Source: Idiomarina aminovorans (GTDB lineage Bacteria > Pseudomonadota > Gammaproteobacteria > Enterobacterales > Alteromonadaceae). From it: 64,000 nucleotides of DNA. Positions 9,502 through 18,446 of the stretch are shown here, one piece after another (the stretch's first letter is position 1; every line of letters begins with the position of its first letter). The notes beneath the pieces were generated by a model, which worked only from the letters and a program-made list of their open reading frames with translations, did no database searches and was not told where the DNA came from. Both the position numbers and the translations under genes were made by a program. Location: assembly GCF_023155095.1 (NCBI RefSeq), contig NZ_JAKNDA010000003.1:1-64000 (forward strand), in the 5' to 3' direction.

Positions 9502-9870
9502 TTATAGTACTTCTGGTGCCAGCGAGATAATCTTCATAAACTGCTCTGAACGCAGCTCACGAGTTACCGGCCCGAAAATACGTGTGCCAATGGGCTGTTG
9601 GTTGTTATTCAACAACACAGCCGAGTTGCGGTCAAAACGGATGACCGACCCGTCTTGTCGACGGACGCCTTTTCTGGTGCGAACGACCACCGCATTCACT
9701 ACATCGCCTTTCTTCACCTTACCGCGCGGAATTGCTTCCTTGACAGTAACTTTGATGATATCGCCGATGTTTGCGTAGCGACGGTGCGAACCACCTAGAA
9801 CCTTAATACATTGTACGCTGCGCGCGCCGGAGTTATCGGCAACGTCCAGGGTAGTTTGCATTTGGATCAT
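9502..9870 (-). CDS. rplN: 50S ribosomal protein L14
   Basis: 122 residues starting [20 protein letters not shown] and containing [13 protein letters not shown] and the [14 protein letters not shown]-terminal motif. L14 forms intersubunit bridges and is the target of the silencing factor RsfS. It is the first gene of the spc operon, but here the expected upstream neighbour rpsQ is 7.7 kb away, behind an inserted mrp operon and porin, so rplN must be transcribed from its own upstream region. Confidence 0.99.
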   Translation of the reverse strand: MIQMQTTLDVADNSGARSVQCIKVLGGSHRRYANIGDIIKVTVKEAIPRGKVKKGDVVNAVVVRTRKGVRRQDGSVIRFDRNSAVLLNNNQQPIGTRIFGPVTRELRSEQFMKIISLAPEVL

Positions 9871-9898
9871 TTCAGTGCCCCGCTTAGTTAAAAAAACA

Positions 9899-9912
9899 GA
9901 CCCTCTCGGGTC
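9899..9912 (-). terminator. Terminator-like hairpin in the rplN leader (candidate attenuator)
   Basis: On the minus strand GACCC-GAGA-GGGTC is followed by TG and seven T residues (9890-9896), only about 20 bases before the rplN start codon at 9870. The stem is only five base pairs, but the loop and U-run fit a Rho-independent terminator. A second small hairpin (CCCTT/AAGGG, about 9930-9944) lies upstream, and its flanking GACCC could instead pair with GGGTC, so alternative folds are possible. Confidence 0.5.
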
Positions 9913-9951
9913 GTGCTGCCTTTGGTTTTTCCCTTATAAAAAGGGTCGCGA

Positions 9952-9960
9952 AGTGTAACA
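9952..9960 (-). promoter_or_regulatory. Possible spc operon promoter (extended -10)
   Basis: Minus-strand TGTTACACT fits an extended -10 element (TG-n-TACACT). No good -35 hexamer is seen 16-18 bases upstream. Transcription would start near 9945 and include both leader hairpins ahead of rplN. A promoter is required somewhere between 10140 and 9880 because the S10 operon ends at a terminator 7.6 kb upstream; this exact site is tentative. Confidence 0.4.
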
Positions 9961-10083
9961 GATAAAATTTGTAAGTGGTAGGGTAATCTCAGAATTTTTC
10001 GTAGGTGTACGATGAACTTACTATGTTTAGGGCCAAGTTCAGTTGGATAAAAACAGAACCAATGGTAAATTCAACACTTTACG

Positions 10084-10111
10084 TTGCTCTAATAAGTATA
10101 CCTGTTATATA
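10084..10111 (+). promoter_or_regulatory. Candidate mrp operon promoter with inverted repeat
   Basis: TTGCTC (10084-10089), a 16-base spacer and TATATA (10106-10111) lie about 30 bases before mrpA. A near-perfect inverted repeat, GCTCTAATA (10086-10094) and TATAAGAGC (10108-10116), brackets the promoter and could be an operator. No known regulator motif was recognised. Confidence 0.45.
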
Positions 10112-10142
10112 AGAGCATAGGCTGACTTGGGACTTCTATAGT

Positions 10143-12932
10143 ATGAATCTGTTATTCATTATTTTTGCCCCATTCTTTGGTGCGCTCTTACCGCTTATTT
10201 TTAAGCAAGCCTCGCGACCGATAAAGACTGGGATTACGTTACTCGTTCCTATTTTGTGTTTAATCGTTTTATTTCAGTATGCGCCTGCTACGTTAGCAGG
10301 TGAGGTACCGAAACAAATGGTCGAATGGCTACCCGGCATAGGGCTCGATTTTGCCGTACGTCTGGATGGTCTATCCCTCCTTTTTGTCGGATTAATCTTA
10401 GGAATTGGTTTACTAATCATCGCTTATGCCCACTATTATTTAAGCAGTAACGATGATGAATCCCGTTTTTATGCCTGCTTACTGTTATTTATGTCGTCAA
10501 TGCTTGGCATTGTTATGGCCGACAACATTCTATTGTTATGGGTTTTTTGGGAATTAACCAGTATCTCGTCGTTCTTGCTGATTGGTTACTGGTTCCACAG
10601 CAGTGATGCCCGTCGCGGTGCTCGTATGGCATTAGCGACAACGGGGGCCGGCGGACTGGCTCTTTTGGCCGGGCTGCTTATTATCGGCCACATAGCCGGT
10701 GGCTATCAACTGGATACTGTGTTTGCTGCAGCAGAACAAATAAAAACCCACGCCTATTATGTACCAGCGTTGATATTAATGTTATTGGGTGCTTTTACTA
10801 AGTCGGCTCAATTCCCTTTTCAATTTTGGTTGCCCCATGCCATGGCGGCACCAACACCTGTCAGTGCGTACTTACACTCGGCCACTATGGTGAAGGCCGG
10901 TATATTTCTATTAGCACGATTTCACCCCGTATTAGCCGAAACTGAATTGTGGTTTACGTTAGTCACTCTTACCGGCTTAATTACGATGTTAGTTGGTGCT
11001 TACTTTGCGTTGTTAAAACATGACTTGAAAGGTTTGCTCGCCTTCTCGACAATAAGCCACCTGGGCCTCATTTGTATGCTTCTGGGGATAGGCACACAAG
11101 GTGCTGTTATAGCAGCGCTGTTTCATGTAATTAACCACGCCTTCTTTAAAGCGGCACTATTCATGACCGCCGGTATCATAGACCACGAGTCAGGCACACG
11201 CGATATGAGAAAGCTACAAGGCCTCATGAGCCTGATGCCAATTACAGCAACTCTGGCAATGATTGTAGCGGCTTCAATGGCAGGTATACCGCCCTTTAAT
11301 GGATTTATGTCCAAAGAGCTGTTCCTGGATCAAGCTCTGCAGCAACATTTATTTGGCGGGTTATCCTGGTTTATTCCCGTTTTGGCAACCGTAGGCGCTA
11401 TGCTCTCCGTTGCTTACTCTATCCGCTTTATTCACGATGTTTTCTTTAATGGTGAGTACAAAGAGCTACCCACGAAGCCTCATGATCCGCCACGCATGAT
11501 GTCTGCGCCTGTAGTAGTGCTTGCTTTACTGTGTATTGCTATAGGGCTGGCACCTATGACTATGGTGTCCGGTATACTCGACCAGGCTGCTTCAGCCGTT
11601 ACAGCGACTCAGGTTCAAGTTAAGCTATCTCTTTGGCATGGATTCAACCTACCTTTATTAATGAGTGCGGTCGCTGTCATTGGCGGTATTCTGATATACA
11701 TGGCGCGGGATCAACTGTTTACGTTCAACCGTCAATTTGATGGTCAGGATGCTAAACATAATTTTGAAATCATCGTTCAAAAAATATCAGATGCCGCAGC
11801 AAATTTTTATGAACGGTTAGATACAGGCTCACTGCAGCGCTACATTGCATTTGTGCTTATCAGCGTTATCGTGGTTCTCATTCCTTCGTTAAGCGATTTA
11901 AATGTCGTTACCGGCGGCAAGCCTCAACTGCCTGTCGATATGGTCAGTATGGTTGGTGCATTGGTGCTGATTGGAGCCGCTTTCGCGACTGCAACCTTGC
12001 ATCGTAATCGATTCGTTATGTTGACCATGCTGTCTGTTGTGGGGCTTATTGTTTCTTTAGCCTTTGCTCATTTCTCTGCACCTGACTTAGCCATGACTCA
12101 ACTTGTGGTCGAGGTGGTAAGCATCATTCTGATGATACTGGCTTTGTTCTTTATGCCACAAAAGACCAATCGTGCGTCTTCTGGTCATAGAGTCTTCCGC
12201 GATATTATTATTGCCAGCTTTATAGGCGGTATTGTCGCCACACTAAACTTCGCAATACTCACTTCGCCTTTTGAAAGTATTTCAGACTTCTTCCTTGCTA
12301 ATGCCAAGTCAGGCGGTGGCGGAACCAATGTCGTTAACGTTATTCTGGTAGATTTCCGTGGCTTCGATACCTTAGGGGAGATTACCGTATTGGCGATAGC
12401 AGCAGCGGGGATTCATAAGCTATTAAACAAACTCAAGCCATTTATGCCTTCAAGTGATATTGACGGGCGTCCCTGGCATCGAATTAAACATCCGCTGATG
12501 TTAACTACTGTGTCTAACATTATCCTGCCGATGGCTATGGTAGTCGCCGTCTATATTTTCTTTAGAGGCCATAACTTACCCGGTGGTGGTTTCATCGCTG
12601 GTCTCATAGTTGCGTCAGCCATGATCCTGCAATACATCGCTAATGGTGTCGACTGGGTAAAAGAACGCTTCGATGTAAACTACCAGTCTCTTATGTCGTT
12701 TGGTGTTATGACGGCGGCACTGACTGGTGTTGGCAGCTGGATATTTGACAAGCCATTCCTGACATCATGGTTCACTTATTTAGACTGGCCAGTAGTCGGT
12801 AAATTTGAATTTGCTACGGCTTTATTATTCGATCTTGGCGTTTTCCTAACCGTTATTGGCGCTACGATGATGATTTTAAGTAACTTTGGAAAAATGACCA
12901 CACGTCATCGCCCAACGCATGAGGGACATTAA
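10143..12932 (+). CDS. mrpA: Mrp Na+/H+ antiporter subunit A fused to subunit B
   Basis: 929 residues, strongly hydrophobic. The N-terminal part (about 1-500) is related to NuoL and carries the conserved antiporter residues: Glu137 in LWVFWELTS, Lys220 in LGAFTKSAQFPF, and His245/Lys250 in YLHSATMVKAG. A later MrpA-specific membrane segment (about 620-680, TQLVVEVVSIILMILA) follows. The C-terminal about 150 residues form an MrpB/MnhB domain, recognisable from FFRGHNLPGGGFIAGLI. This A-B fusion defines the six-gene (group 2) Mrp type found in many proteobacteria. The complex exchanges cytoplasmic Na+ (or K+) for protons at alkaline pH or high salt. The next gene overlaps by one base. Confidence 0.96.
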   Translation: MNLLFIIFAPFFGALLPLIFKQASRPIKTGITLLVPILCLIVLFQYAPATLAGEVPKQMVEWLPGIGLDFAVRLDGLSLLFVGLILGIGLLIIAYAHYYLSSNDDESRFYACLLLFMSSMLGIVMADNILLLWVFWELTSISSFLLIGYWFHSSDARRGARMALATTGAGGLALLAGLLIIGHIAGGYQLDTVFAAAEQIKTHAYYVPALILMLLGAFTKSAQFPFQFWLPHAMAAPTPVSAYLHSATMVKAGIFLLARFHPVLAETELWFTLVTLTGLITMLVGAYFALLKHDLKGLLAFSTISHLGLICMLLGIGTQGAVIAALFHVINHAFFKAALFMTAGIIDHESGTRDMRKLQGLMSLMPITATLAMIVAASMAGIPPFNGFMSKELFLDQALQQHLFGGLSWFIPVLATVGAMLSVAYSIRFIHDVFFNGEYKELPTKPHDPPRMMSAPVVVLALLCIAIGLAPMTMVSGILDQAASAVTATQVQVKLSLWHGFNLPLLMSAVAVIGGILIYMARDQLFTFNRQFDGQDAKHNFEIIVQKISDAAANFYERLDTGSLQRYIAFVLISVIVVLIPSLSDLNVVTGGKPQLPVDMVSMVGALVLIGAAFATATLHRNRFVMLTMLSVVGLIVSLAFAHFSAPDLAMTQLVVEVVSIILMILALFFMPQKTNRASSGHRVFRDIIIASFIGGIVATLNFAILTSPFESISDFFLANAKSGGGGTNVVNVILVDFRGFDTLGEITVLAIAAAGIHKLLNKLKPFMPSSDIDGRPWHRIKHPLMLTTVSNIILPMAMVVAVYIFFRGHNLPGGGFIAGLIVASAMILQYIANGVDWVKERFDVNYQSLMSFGVMTAALTGVGSWIFDKPFLTSWFTYLDWPVVGKFEFATALLFDLGVFLTVIGATMMILSNFGKMTTRHRPTHEGH

Positions 12933-13273
12933 TGGAAACTTTATATTCCGTAACCGTTGGTATTTTAACCGCATGCAGTGTTTTTCTCATTTTGCGCGGC
13001 CGCTCTTTTCCTGTAGTGGTCGGCATTACAATGCTGTCTTATGCCGTTAACTTATTTCTATTTTCGACGGGTCGCCTGACCATAGATGGCGCACCCATTT
13101 ACGGCACCCAGGAAATCTATGCCGACCCTTTGCCGCAGGCTTTGGTTCTTACCGCTATCGTTATCGGTTTCGCAATGACAGCCTATTCAATTATCTTAGC
13201 TGTCCGCGCTCGCGGCGAATTGGGTACGGATGAAGTTAATCAACAAGATAACAGTACGGAGGGCAACCGCTGA
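12932..13273 (+). CDS. mrpC: Mrp antiporter subunit C
   Basis: 113 residues with three membrane segments, NuoK-like (MrpC/MnhC). The stretch SYAVNLFLFSTGR and the segment DPLPQALVLTAIVIGFAMTA are typical of the subunit. Start and stop overlap those of mrpA (TAATG) and mrpD (TGATG), implying coupled translation and a fixed stoichiometry in the membrane complex. Confidence 0.95.
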   Translation: METLYSVTVGILTACSVFLILRGRSFPVVVGITMLSYAVNLFLFSTGRLTIDGAPIYGTQEIYADPLPQALVLTAIVIGFAMTAYSIILAVRARGELGTDEVNQQDNSTEGNR

Positions 13274-14787
13274 TGTGGCAACAACATTTGGCGATACTTC
13301 CTATTTTAGTGCCGTTGCTGGCTGCTTTATTACAGCTTTTGCCCTGGGGTGACAAGCCTCAGCCCAAGCGCAGAGCAATAGGCCTGCTTGCCAGTCTATT
13401 GACCTTGATATTGAGTGTTGCCCTACTCCTTCAGGTTAATCAGGACGGAATGATAGTTTACGCTCTGGGTGACTGGTCTGCGCCTTTCGGCATTGTGCTG
13501 ATGGTAGACAAGCTTAGTGCTCTGATGATGCTAATAACAGCCATACTGGCACTACCAGTGCTTATCTATGGTTGCTATGCGGAAGATAACCTTGGCTCTC
13601 ACTTTCAGGCGTTATTTCAGTTTCAGATAATGGGTATAATGGGAGCTTTCGCGACCGGTGATATTTTCAACCTATTCGTATTTTTTGAAGTGCTGTTAAT
13701 TTCGTCCTACGCACTACTGATGCACGGCGGAGGAAAGTTCCGCTTACGTATCACCTTGCATTATGTGCTCATCAACCTTTTAGGCTCTTTACTCTTCTTA
13801 ATCGGTATCGGTACCTTGTATGGCGTTACTGGTACGCTCAATATGGCCGACCTTGCCACGCAAATACAGCAACTCAGTGGCGATCAGGCGGCGCTGGCTA
13901 AAGCTGGCGGTATGATGTTGCTGATTGTATTCGGTATAAAAGCCGCTATTTTACCACTACACTTTTGGTTGCCTCAGGCTTATTCCACGACAACCGGTGT
14001 GGTCGCGGCTCTGTTCGCCATAATGACCAAGGTTGGGGTCTACTCAATAGTACGGGTATATACCTTAATTTTTGGTCCAGAAGCTAACGAGCTTGCACTA
14101 ATTGTACATGACTGGCTGTGGGTAATGGGGCTCATTACTATGCTTGCCGGAGCTATTGGTATCCTTGGGGCACGCGATTTACGTTTGCTTGTAGCCTATT
14201 TAGTTGTGATATCCATTGGTACACTTATCGCGACCTACAGCCTAAATGGAACGGCGACAACTGGTGCCATGTTGTTTTATTTAATTCATTCAACTTTCAT
14301 TACCGGTGCATTATTTTTGTTGGTCGACCTTATTGCATTTGAACGAGGCAAAACAGCGTCGCGTATTGTTTCCGGCAAGAAAATGGCTAACCATTCTACT
14401 TATTCAGTTATGTTTCTGGTGGCCGCAATTGCGATTATTGGTTTACCACCACTGTCCGGCTTTGTCGGAAAATTAATGATTATGGAATCGACCAGTCCAA
14501 ATCTGATGAGCTTTTGGCTCTGGGGAGCCCTATTGACCGCTACTCTTATTATGCTGATTGCAGTAACCCGAGCGGGCAGCAAGATGCTTTGGCATACCCT
14601 CTCAGGTAAAGCCAACGACCAGTCAGCTCCCTTTGGGAAACGCGCTGCAGTCGCAATGCTACTGGCTTTATCATTACTGATGACGGTCTTTGCTAATCCC
14701 ATAAGAAATTACACCGAGGCTGTTGCAGAACAGCTTTACGATATAGAGCAGTATCCATCACGTGTACTGACCGAAGGGAAGGAGTAA
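13273..14787 (+). CDS. mrpD: Mrp antiporter subunit D
   Basis: 504 residues, about fourteen membrane segments, related to NuoM/NuoN. The conserved membrane glutamate is Glu139 (LFVFFEVLLISSYALLMHGG) and the conserved lysine is Lys223 (VFGIKAAILPLHFWLP). MrpA and MrpD are the two large proton-channel-like subunits of the complex. A GGAGG site precedes the start inside the end of mrpC. The gene ends one base into a possible mrpE start. Confidence 0.96.
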   Translation: MWQQHLAILPILVPLLAALLQLLPWGDKPQPKRRAIGLLASLLTLILSVALLLQVNQDGMIVYALGDWSAPFGIVLMVDKLSALMMLITAILALPVLIYGCYAEDNLGSHFQALFQFQIMGIMGAFATGDIFNLFVFFEVLLISSYALLMHGGGKFRLRITLHYVLINLLGSLLFLIGIGTLYGVTGTLNMADLATQIQQLSGDQAALAKAGGMMLLIVFGIKAAILPLHFWLPQAYSTTTGVVAALFAIMTKVGVYSIVRVYTLIFGPEANELALIVHDWLWVMGLITMLAGAIGILGARDLRLLVAYLVVISIGTLIATYSLNGTATTGAMLFYLIHSTFITGALFLLVDLIAFERGKTASRIVSGKKMANHSTYSVMFLVAAIAIIGLPPLSGFVGKLMIMESTSPNLMSFWLWGALLTATLIMLIAVTRAGSKMLWHTLSGKANDQSAPFGKRAAVAMLLALSLLMTVFANPIRNYTEAVAEQLYDIEQYPSRVLTEGKE

Positions 14788-14792
14788 TGATT

Positions 14793-15281
14793 ATGAAAAA
14801 TATTTTCCCGACGCCCTGGTTGTCACTGTTTTTATTAATCGTCTGGGTTTTACTGTTTAACTCAGTTGCTCCCGGCGTAATGGTGCTTGGAGCACTATTT
14901 GCGTGGTTTATTCCGTTTTTATTCCGGGGCGCTTGGCCCTACTTTGCAAAAGTTAAACGGCCGGACCTTGCTGTCGTTTACTTCCTAATTCTTTTGCAAG
15001 ACATCGTTGTTGCCAACTTTAAAGTCGCCGCCCTCATTCTGAGGAAACCGCGTTCAATTAGACCCGCTCTTTTTGTTTTTCCACTGGATATGAAAGAAGA
15101 ACTCCCGGTTACCATTCTGGCCAGCACTATAACGCTGACCCCCGGAACGGTATCCTGCGAAATCACTCGTGGCCGTAAAGGTATTCTCATCCACGCCTTT
15201 TCTGAGGAAAACCCGGAAGACTTAATTAATACCATTAGAAACCGTTACGAGCGCCGTCTGAAGGAGATTTTTCAATGTTAA
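14793..15281 (+). CDS. mrpE: Mrp antiporter subunit E
   Basis: 162 residues, MnhE family, two or three membrane helices at the N-terminus and a soluble C-terminal part with the signature ITLTPGTVSCEI. ATG at 14793 is preferred because it is eight bases from AAGGAG; the ATG at 14787, overlapping the mrpD stop, is only two bases away. It is part of the small-subunit half of the Mrp complex and overlaps mrpF by seven bases. Confidence 0.93.
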   Translation: MKNIFPTPWLSLFLLIVWVLLFNSVAPGVMVLGALFAWFIPFLFRGAWPYFAKVKRPDLAVVYFLILLQDIVVANFKVAALILRKPRSIRPALFVFPLDMKEELPVTILASTITLTPGTVSCEITRGRKGILIHAFSEENPEDLINTIRNRYERRLKEIFQC

Positions 15282-15544
15282 CCACGGTACTGCACATTGC
15301 TTTTTTATTATTCAGCTTATCGGTGTTAATGAACTTTTGGCGACTCGCTAAAGGCCCGGATTTACCAGACAGAATACTGGCACTGGATACCGTTTATATT
15401 AATTCACTGGCTTTATTACTATTGCTGGGAATGTATCAAAACACCCAAACCTATTTTGAGGCGGCACTACTCATCGCTATGTTTGGTTTCGTCGGCACTA
15501 TCGCAGCAGGTAAGTTTTTACTGCGTGGCGACTTAATAGAATAA
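15275..15544 (+). CDS. mrpF: Mrp antiporter subunit F
   Basis: 89 residues, three membrane helices, MnhF/MrpF family, with the motif RLAKGPDLPDRILALDTVY in the first loop, where the conserved acidic residue is found. An AAGGAG site lies in the last codons of mrpE. In B. subtilis MrpF alone can affect cholate efflux and Na+ resistance; here it should act as part of the complex. Confidence 0.94.
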   Translation: MLTTVLHIAFLLFSLSVLMNFWRLAKGPDLPDRILALDTVYINSLALLLLLGMYQNTQTYFEAALLIAMFGFVGTIAAGKFLLRGDLIE

Positions 15545-15556
15545 GAGGTAAAAATT

Positions 15557-15949
15557 ATGGAAACATTGAATCAATTACCCGAGTGGGCCCAATGGTTAGC
15601 TTCCTTCTTTATTCTGTTAGGGGCTATATTTGCCTTTATCGGATCATTAGGGTTAGCCATACTACCCGACTTTTTTACCCGGTTACATGCTCCCACTAAA
15701 AACACGACAATTGGCATTGGCGGTATTGTTATTGCATCCATCATAATTACGTCAGTTCAAGGCACAATAAACTTAAACGAGTTATTGATTGCCATTTTCT
15801 TATTCTTAACAGCCCCTATCAGCGCCCACATCATGGCCAAAGCGGCACTGCATACAGAGCTAAAAATGTTTAACCGGACAAAAGACTTTCGGCAAGAAGG
15901 TGATTCATACGAACATATACTACCCAAAGAAAAAGACATGGAACCCTAG
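15557..15949 (+). CDS. mrpG: Mrp antiporter subunit G
   Basis: 130 residues, three membrane helices, MnhG/PhaG family, with the signature LPDFFTRLHAPTKNTTIG after the first helix. It is the last gene of the operon, twelve bases after mrpF. The TAG stop lies inside the downstream terminator hairpin. Confidence 0.94.
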   Translation: METLNQLPEWAQWLASFFILLGAIFAFIGSLGLAILPDFFTRLHAPTKNTTIGIGGIVIASIIITSVQGTINLNELLIAIFLFLTAPISAHIMAKAALHTELKMFNRTKDFRQEGDSYEHILPKEKDMEP

Positions 15950-15966
15950 CCGGGAACCATGTCTTT
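15932..15966. terminator. Terminator between convergent mrpG and porin
   Basis: AAAGACATGG (15932-15941) pairs with CCATGTCTTT (15957-15966), with an inner CCC/GGG pairing. The T-rich stretch after it and the A-rich stretch before it allow termination from both sides. The stop codon of mrpG is in the loop region. Confidence 0.8.
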
Positions 15967-15994
15967 CTTATTTTAACGCGCAGAAACTTTAGAT

Positions 15995-17398
15995 TTAAAA
16001 GTAATAACCGAAGTTGATATTGAAACGGTCATTAACCTCGCCACCATCTGTTGCCGTATTACCACCAATAAACGGCTGGTTTTTAGCTCTTACATAATCA
16101 ACGTAAGTATAAAAGCCACCGCCGGCGGCAACAGCTACCCCTAATACGTTCATCCAGGTATCGTCCTGATAGCCCATTTTATCGGTCATTAAGCTGTGGT
16201 CATTATAGAAAGTTAAGCTTGTCAGTGGACCAATGTCTACCGGCATTGTATAAGCAACGTTAGCGGTATATAACTTTGCTTCTGCAGGAATAGCGTCATA
16301 ATACGCATAAGCCGCCATATAAACACCACGGTTCTCTAGCTTAATATCATAGTCATAGTCTGAATATTGCAGCTGAACATTCCACGGTCCGTTATTGTAA
16401 ATACCATGTGCGGACCAGGCTAAACGGTTACCAACATTTTGGTTCTCAAAAGCTTGTGCTTCGGTAAAACCATCAGCCGCTGTTCCCGAATATAAGTTCC
16501 CACCCTGAACCGAAACTCCCAGCTCTAAGTTTTCTTTGTCACTGAAATTAAACTTACGTGCCGTACGGAACGCATAACTATTACTTTCTCCGACAGATAA
16601 TCCTGGTTCGTCAAAAGCACCTTGTCCCGGTAGCCGAATACCGACCGTGTCGTAGTTGTAACGAGCGGTTCTGTCAGAGGTCGCACCGTCGATACCACCT
16701 TGTTCATCAGACTTTAAATAAGCCAGATCGAAATCCCAGTCATCTCCACGATATTTAAAACGGATACCATTGTCGTGTTCATCTTCTAAACCGACATAAA
16801 AGGTACTGTTGAAGAAATAACTATGGGAATTATAAGGCATGTTACCAAAGGGTATTTTAACAACGCCGACTTGTCCCTGGAGTTTGTCCGTAAAGTCATA
16901 GCCAAACCACGCATGCTTTACAACATCCTGGTAATTAAACCAACGATACTCAGCCGATAAAATAACCCCACCCATTTCTCCATCAAAATTCAGGCGGAAG
17001 ATATCAAAGTCGAGATCTCCTGTCCGGTTCTCATTATCTGAGTCGTAGTTGTTGTACTCGTACTGAAAACGAATGGCGCCATGAACTTTTATTGGCCAGT
17101 TCTCATTTTCTTGAGTTTTCTGCTCTAATTCCTCTAAACGCGCATGTGCTCCTGAGTCATAGACTAAGGTTTGTCTCTTCGCATCTTTACCCGACGTTTC
17201 ATCCTTTTCTATTTTTCGTTTCTCTACAATAACAACTTTTTCTTCTCGTTCTTGTTTTTCAGAAAGACGCTTTTCAAGTTCAGCCAACCGTTCTTTTAAT
17301 GCCTGAATTTCCTGTTCGACTGAGTTAGCTCCCTGAGCAGAAACAACTACCGGACTTGCGGCAAGTACCGTAGCTGCGAAGATTAAACTCTTTGACAT
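15995..17398 (-). CDS. Outer membrane porin with N-terminal coiled coil
   Basis: 467 residues from the ATG at 17398, which follows an AGAGGG site and opens a clean signal peptide (MSKSLIFAATVLAASPVVVSA). An upstream in-frame ATG at 17422 would bury this signal and is rejected. Residues about 32-70 are a heptad-like coiled coil (EQEIQALKERLAELEKRLSE), as in trimeric porins that carry a periplasmic stalk. From about residue 108 the sequence alternates in the manner of beta strands and ends in aromatic residues, NFGYYF, the usual outer membrane assembly signal. It resembles the phosphate-selective O/P-type porins, but the substrate cannot be read from the sequence. It has its own promoter and is convergent with the mrp operon. 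Confidence 0.88.
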   Translation of the reverse strand: MSKSLIFAATVLAASPVVVSAQGANSVEQEIQALKERLAELEKRLSEKQEREEKVVIVEKRKIEKDETSGKDAKRQTLVYDSGAHARLEELEQKTQENENWPIKVHGAIRFQYEYNNYDSDNENRTGDLDFDIFRLNFDGEMGGVILSAEYRWFNYQDVVKHAWFGYDFTDKLQGQVGVVKIPFGNMPYNSHSYFFNSTFYVGLEDEHDNGIRFKYRGDDWDFDLAYLKSDEQGGIDGATSDRTARYNYDTVGIRLPGQGAFDEPGLSVGESNSYAFRTARKFNFSDKENLELGVSVQGGNLYSGTAADGFTEAQAFENQNVGNRLAWSAHGIYNNGPWNVQLQYSDYDYDIKLENRGVYMAAYAYYDAIPAEAKLYTANVAYTMPVDIGPLTSLTFYNDHSLMTDKMGYQDDTWMNVLGVAVAAGGGFYTYVDYVRAKNQPFIGGNTATDGGEVNDRFNINFGYYF

Positions 17399-17465
17399 AG
17401 GTTGATTCCCTCTGAGTATCACGCACAGGTGTACGTTTTTATTATTAATTATTCAAAAATAATAA

Positions 17466-17494
17466 ATTATTTAATTTCAGGTATTTGTACACAA
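17466..17494 (-). promoter_or_regulatory. Candidate porin promoter
   Basis: On the minus strand TTGTGT (17489-17494), a 17-base spacer and AATAAT (17466-17471) lie about 70 bases before the porin start. An AT-only inverted repeat (AAATAAT/ATTATTT, 17457-17472) overlaps the -10 region; it could be an operator, but such repeats arise easily in AT-rich DNA. Confidence 0.5.
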
Positions 17495-17518
17495 CCTATA
17501 AAGGTTTAGATCAAAAAA

Positions 17519-17541
17519 AAGGCCTCCGCAAGGGAGGCCTT
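17519..17541. terminator. Terminator of the S10 operon after rpsQ
   Basis: AAGGCCTCC pairs with GGAGGCCTT around a five-base loop, with eight A on the left (a T-run for minus-strand transcripts) and a T-rich stretch on the right. In bacteria with a joined S10-spc cluster there is no need for a strong terminator after rpsQ; here it ends the S10 operon 25 bases after the rpsQ stop. Confidence 0.92.
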
Positions 17542-17566
17542 CTAATTTTTTTATCGTTATCTGCGT

Positions 17567-17830
17567 TTAGACAACAGTAGCACGCTCTACGATTTCTTCC
17601 AGAGCCCAAGATTTATTCTTAGACAGCGGACGACATTCGCGAACAAGCACGGTGTCGCCAGTCTTACACTGGTTGTCTTCGTCATGCGCATGTACTTTAG
17701 TTGTACGCGTGATGTACTTCCCGTATACGGGATGCTTTACACGGCGTTCAATAGCTACAGTGATGGTTTTATCCATCTTATCGCTGACAACTTTGCCTTG
17801 CAGAGTACGAACACGGCTTTCTTCAGTCAT
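17567..17830 (-). CDS. rpsQ: 30S ribosomal protein S17
   Basis: 87 residues, OB fold, with conserved [20 protein letters not shown] and the C-terminal [15 protein letters not shown] signature. S17 is a primary 16S binder on the body of the small subunit. Its start overlaps the stop of rpmC (TAATG). It is the last gene of the S10 operon and is followed by a terminator rather than by rplN. Confidence 0.99.
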   Translation of the reverse strand: MTEESRVRTLQGKVVSDKMDKTITVAIERRVKHPVYGKYITRTTKVHAHDEDNQCKTGDTVLVRECRPLSKNKSWALEEIVERATVV

Positions 17831-18021
17831 TACGCACCTGCCTTCTCATTTAAGATGGTTTTAACACGTGCGATATCACGACGCACCTGTTTCATCATGT
17901 GAGTCTGATTCAGCTGACCGGTCGCTGCTTGCATGCGCAGATTAAACTGCTCACGACGCAAGCCCAGCAGTTCTTCCTGCAGCTGCTCAACGGTTTTTTC
18001 TTTCAGTTCACTTGCTTTCAT
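17830..18021 (-). CDS. rpmC: 50S ribosomal protein L29
   Basis: 63 residues, beginning [20 protein letters not shown], a helical hairpin near the exit tunnel that forms part of the signal recognition particle and trigger factor docking site. ATG at 18021 is chosen over the adjacent in-frame GTG at 18024; it overlaps the rplP stop (TGATG) and gives the conserved N-terminus. Confidence 0.97.
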   Translation of the reverse strand: MKASELKEKTVEQLQEELLGLRREQFNLRMQAATGQLNQTHMMKQVRRDIARVKTILNEKAGA

Positions 18022-18434
18022 CACATTACCGTCCGAGTCACAAAAGTGGTTTTGAAAGGCAGTTTACGTGCCGCAAGGCGGAACGCTTCACGTGCCAACT
18101 CTTCAGGAACACCGTCCATTTCATACAGAACGCGACCTGGTTGAATCTGAGCAACCCAGTATTCGACGTTACCTTTACCTTTACCCATACGAACTTCTAA
18201 AGGCTTTTTGGTAATAGGCTTATCAGGGAATACACGGATCCAGATTTTACCTTGACGCTTAACGTGACGAGTCATTGCACGACGGCCTGCTTCGATTTGA
18301 CGCGCGGTCATGCGACCACGGTCAGTAGCTTTTAAACCAAAAGTACCGAAGCTGACTTTGTTACCAGACTGCGCCAGACCACGGTTGCGGCCTGTGTGAA
18401 CCTTACGGAATTTTGTACGCTTAGGTTGTAACAT
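18021..18434 (-). CDS. rplP: 50S ribosomal protein L16
   Basis: 137 residues starting [20 protein letters not shown], with [18 protein letters not shown]-like (here [16 protein letters not shown]) and the [15 protein letters not shown] signature. L16 helps position the A-site tRNA. The stop overlaps the rpmC start. Confidence 0.99.
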   Translation of the reverse strand: MLQPKRTKFRKVHTGRNRGLAQSGNKVSFGTFGLKATDRGRMTARQIEAGRRAMTRHVKRQGKIWIRVFPDKPITKKPLEVRMGKGKGNVEYWVAQIQPGRVLYEMDGVPEELAREAFRLAARKLPFKTTFVTRTVM

Positions 18435-18446
18435 ATCGTCTCTCCT

